Assembly: GCF_036324505.1 (NCBI RefSeq)
Contig: NC_086360.1
Coordinates: forward strand, 12,560,793-12,624,792
Direction of reading: 5' to 3'
From: Eleginops maclovinus
Taxonomy: Eukaryota > Chordata > Actinopteri > Perciformes > Eleginopidae
Length of the DNA stretch: 64,000 nt
The notes below the pieces were generated by a model. It was not told the DNA's origin and made no database searches. It saw nothing but the letters and a program-made list of their open reading frames with translations. The position numbers and the translations under genes are program-made. Below, piece by piece: positions 63,752-64,000 of this stretch. How positions within the stretch are numbered: position 1 is the stretch's first letter; the number at the start of each line of letters is the position of its first letter.

Positions 63752-64000
63752 CTGTCACTCGGCTTCTCCCGGTAGCTTGGTCTCTCGGGAGCGTTAGCAG
63801 GCCATGGCTTGCTGGGTAGCAACTGCTCCAACCTCACAAGTAACGACTTTTGGTCTTCCAGGAACAGCAAGAGCCTGTCGAAAACGGTTTCCTGAGTGGA
63901 CACTGTTAACAGGGTTTCTTACATACATGAGCCACTCTCTTTTCATGATATCAGGGAGTTTACTCTCTAAAGACCGAATCACCAGCTGGTTCTGTATAGC
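63589..64000 (-). pseudogene. BEL/Pao gag C-terminal part, runs off the right edge
   Basis: Two frames are needed: KLPDIMKREWLMYVRNPVN (63900-63982), then FDRLLLFLEDQKSLLVRLEQLLP (63589-63890), typical of BEL/Pao gag. A second frame change at an A-run near 63745 leads into the zinc-cluster region. The gag start and 5' LTR are beyond the window. Confidence 0.75.

Overview
This is vertebrate, almost certainly teleost (percomorph-type), nuclear DNA. The genes are split by GT-AG introns. The spacer DNA carries Tc1/mariner, hAT, DIRS, BEL/Pao, L1- and L2-like LINE and tRNA-derived SINE sequence plus long (GT)n tracts. Several proteins match vertebrate families residue for residue at their catalytic sites. 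There is no prokaryotic, organellar or CRISPR signal.

Layout. (1) 310-10301, minus strand: the first seven coding exons of MSH3; the rest of the gene lies off the left edge. Its third intron (7.6 kb) is filled with a Tc1 element, a BEL/Pao remnant, a ~40-bp minisatellite and an internally deleted DIRS-type element. (2) 12241-17669, plus strand: two tandem three-exon Ly6/uPAR genes for small GPI-anchored proteins, separated by an 834-bp hAT-type insertion with an exact 8-bp target duplication, an L1-like LINE end and a short Tc1-type element. (3) 20182-24771, minus strand: MYORG, a membrane-anchored GH31 glycosidase, with a probable non-coding first exon near 27.3 kb under a CCAAT/GC-box/ZNF143-like promoter. 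(4) 29168-32451, plus strand: IZUMO1, the sperm-egg adhesion protein, in nine exons. (5) 36047-37888, plus strand: DUSP2, a nuclear MAP-kinase phosphatase, with a CRE and other immediate-early-type sites upstream. (6) 43938-45521, plus strand: an alpha-2 adrenergic receptor, best read as ADRA2B, coding in one exon. (7) 45.5-57.2 kb: an AT-rich gene desert with one inverted SINE copy and microsatellites. (8) 57.4 kb to the right edge: a large, broken BEL/Pao retrotransposon on the minus strand. It appears to sit inside a hAT-type MITE and itself carries a 640-bp solo LTR of another element.

The genes do not form a single pathway: they cover mismatch repair, GPI-anchored Ly6 proteins, an ER glycosidase, gamete adhesion, MAPK shut-off and catecholamine signalling. 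DUSP2 next to ADRA2B matches the human 2q11 neighbourhood as I recall it. The most interesting biology is the closeness of a tandem Ly6 pair to IZUMO1, because a Ly6 protein (Bouncer on the fish egg, SPACA4 on mammalian sperm) acts with IZUMO1-containing complexes in fertilisation. I saw no convincing new enzymatic or defence system. Exon boundaries were set by eye from splice signals, reading-frame phase and family similarity.
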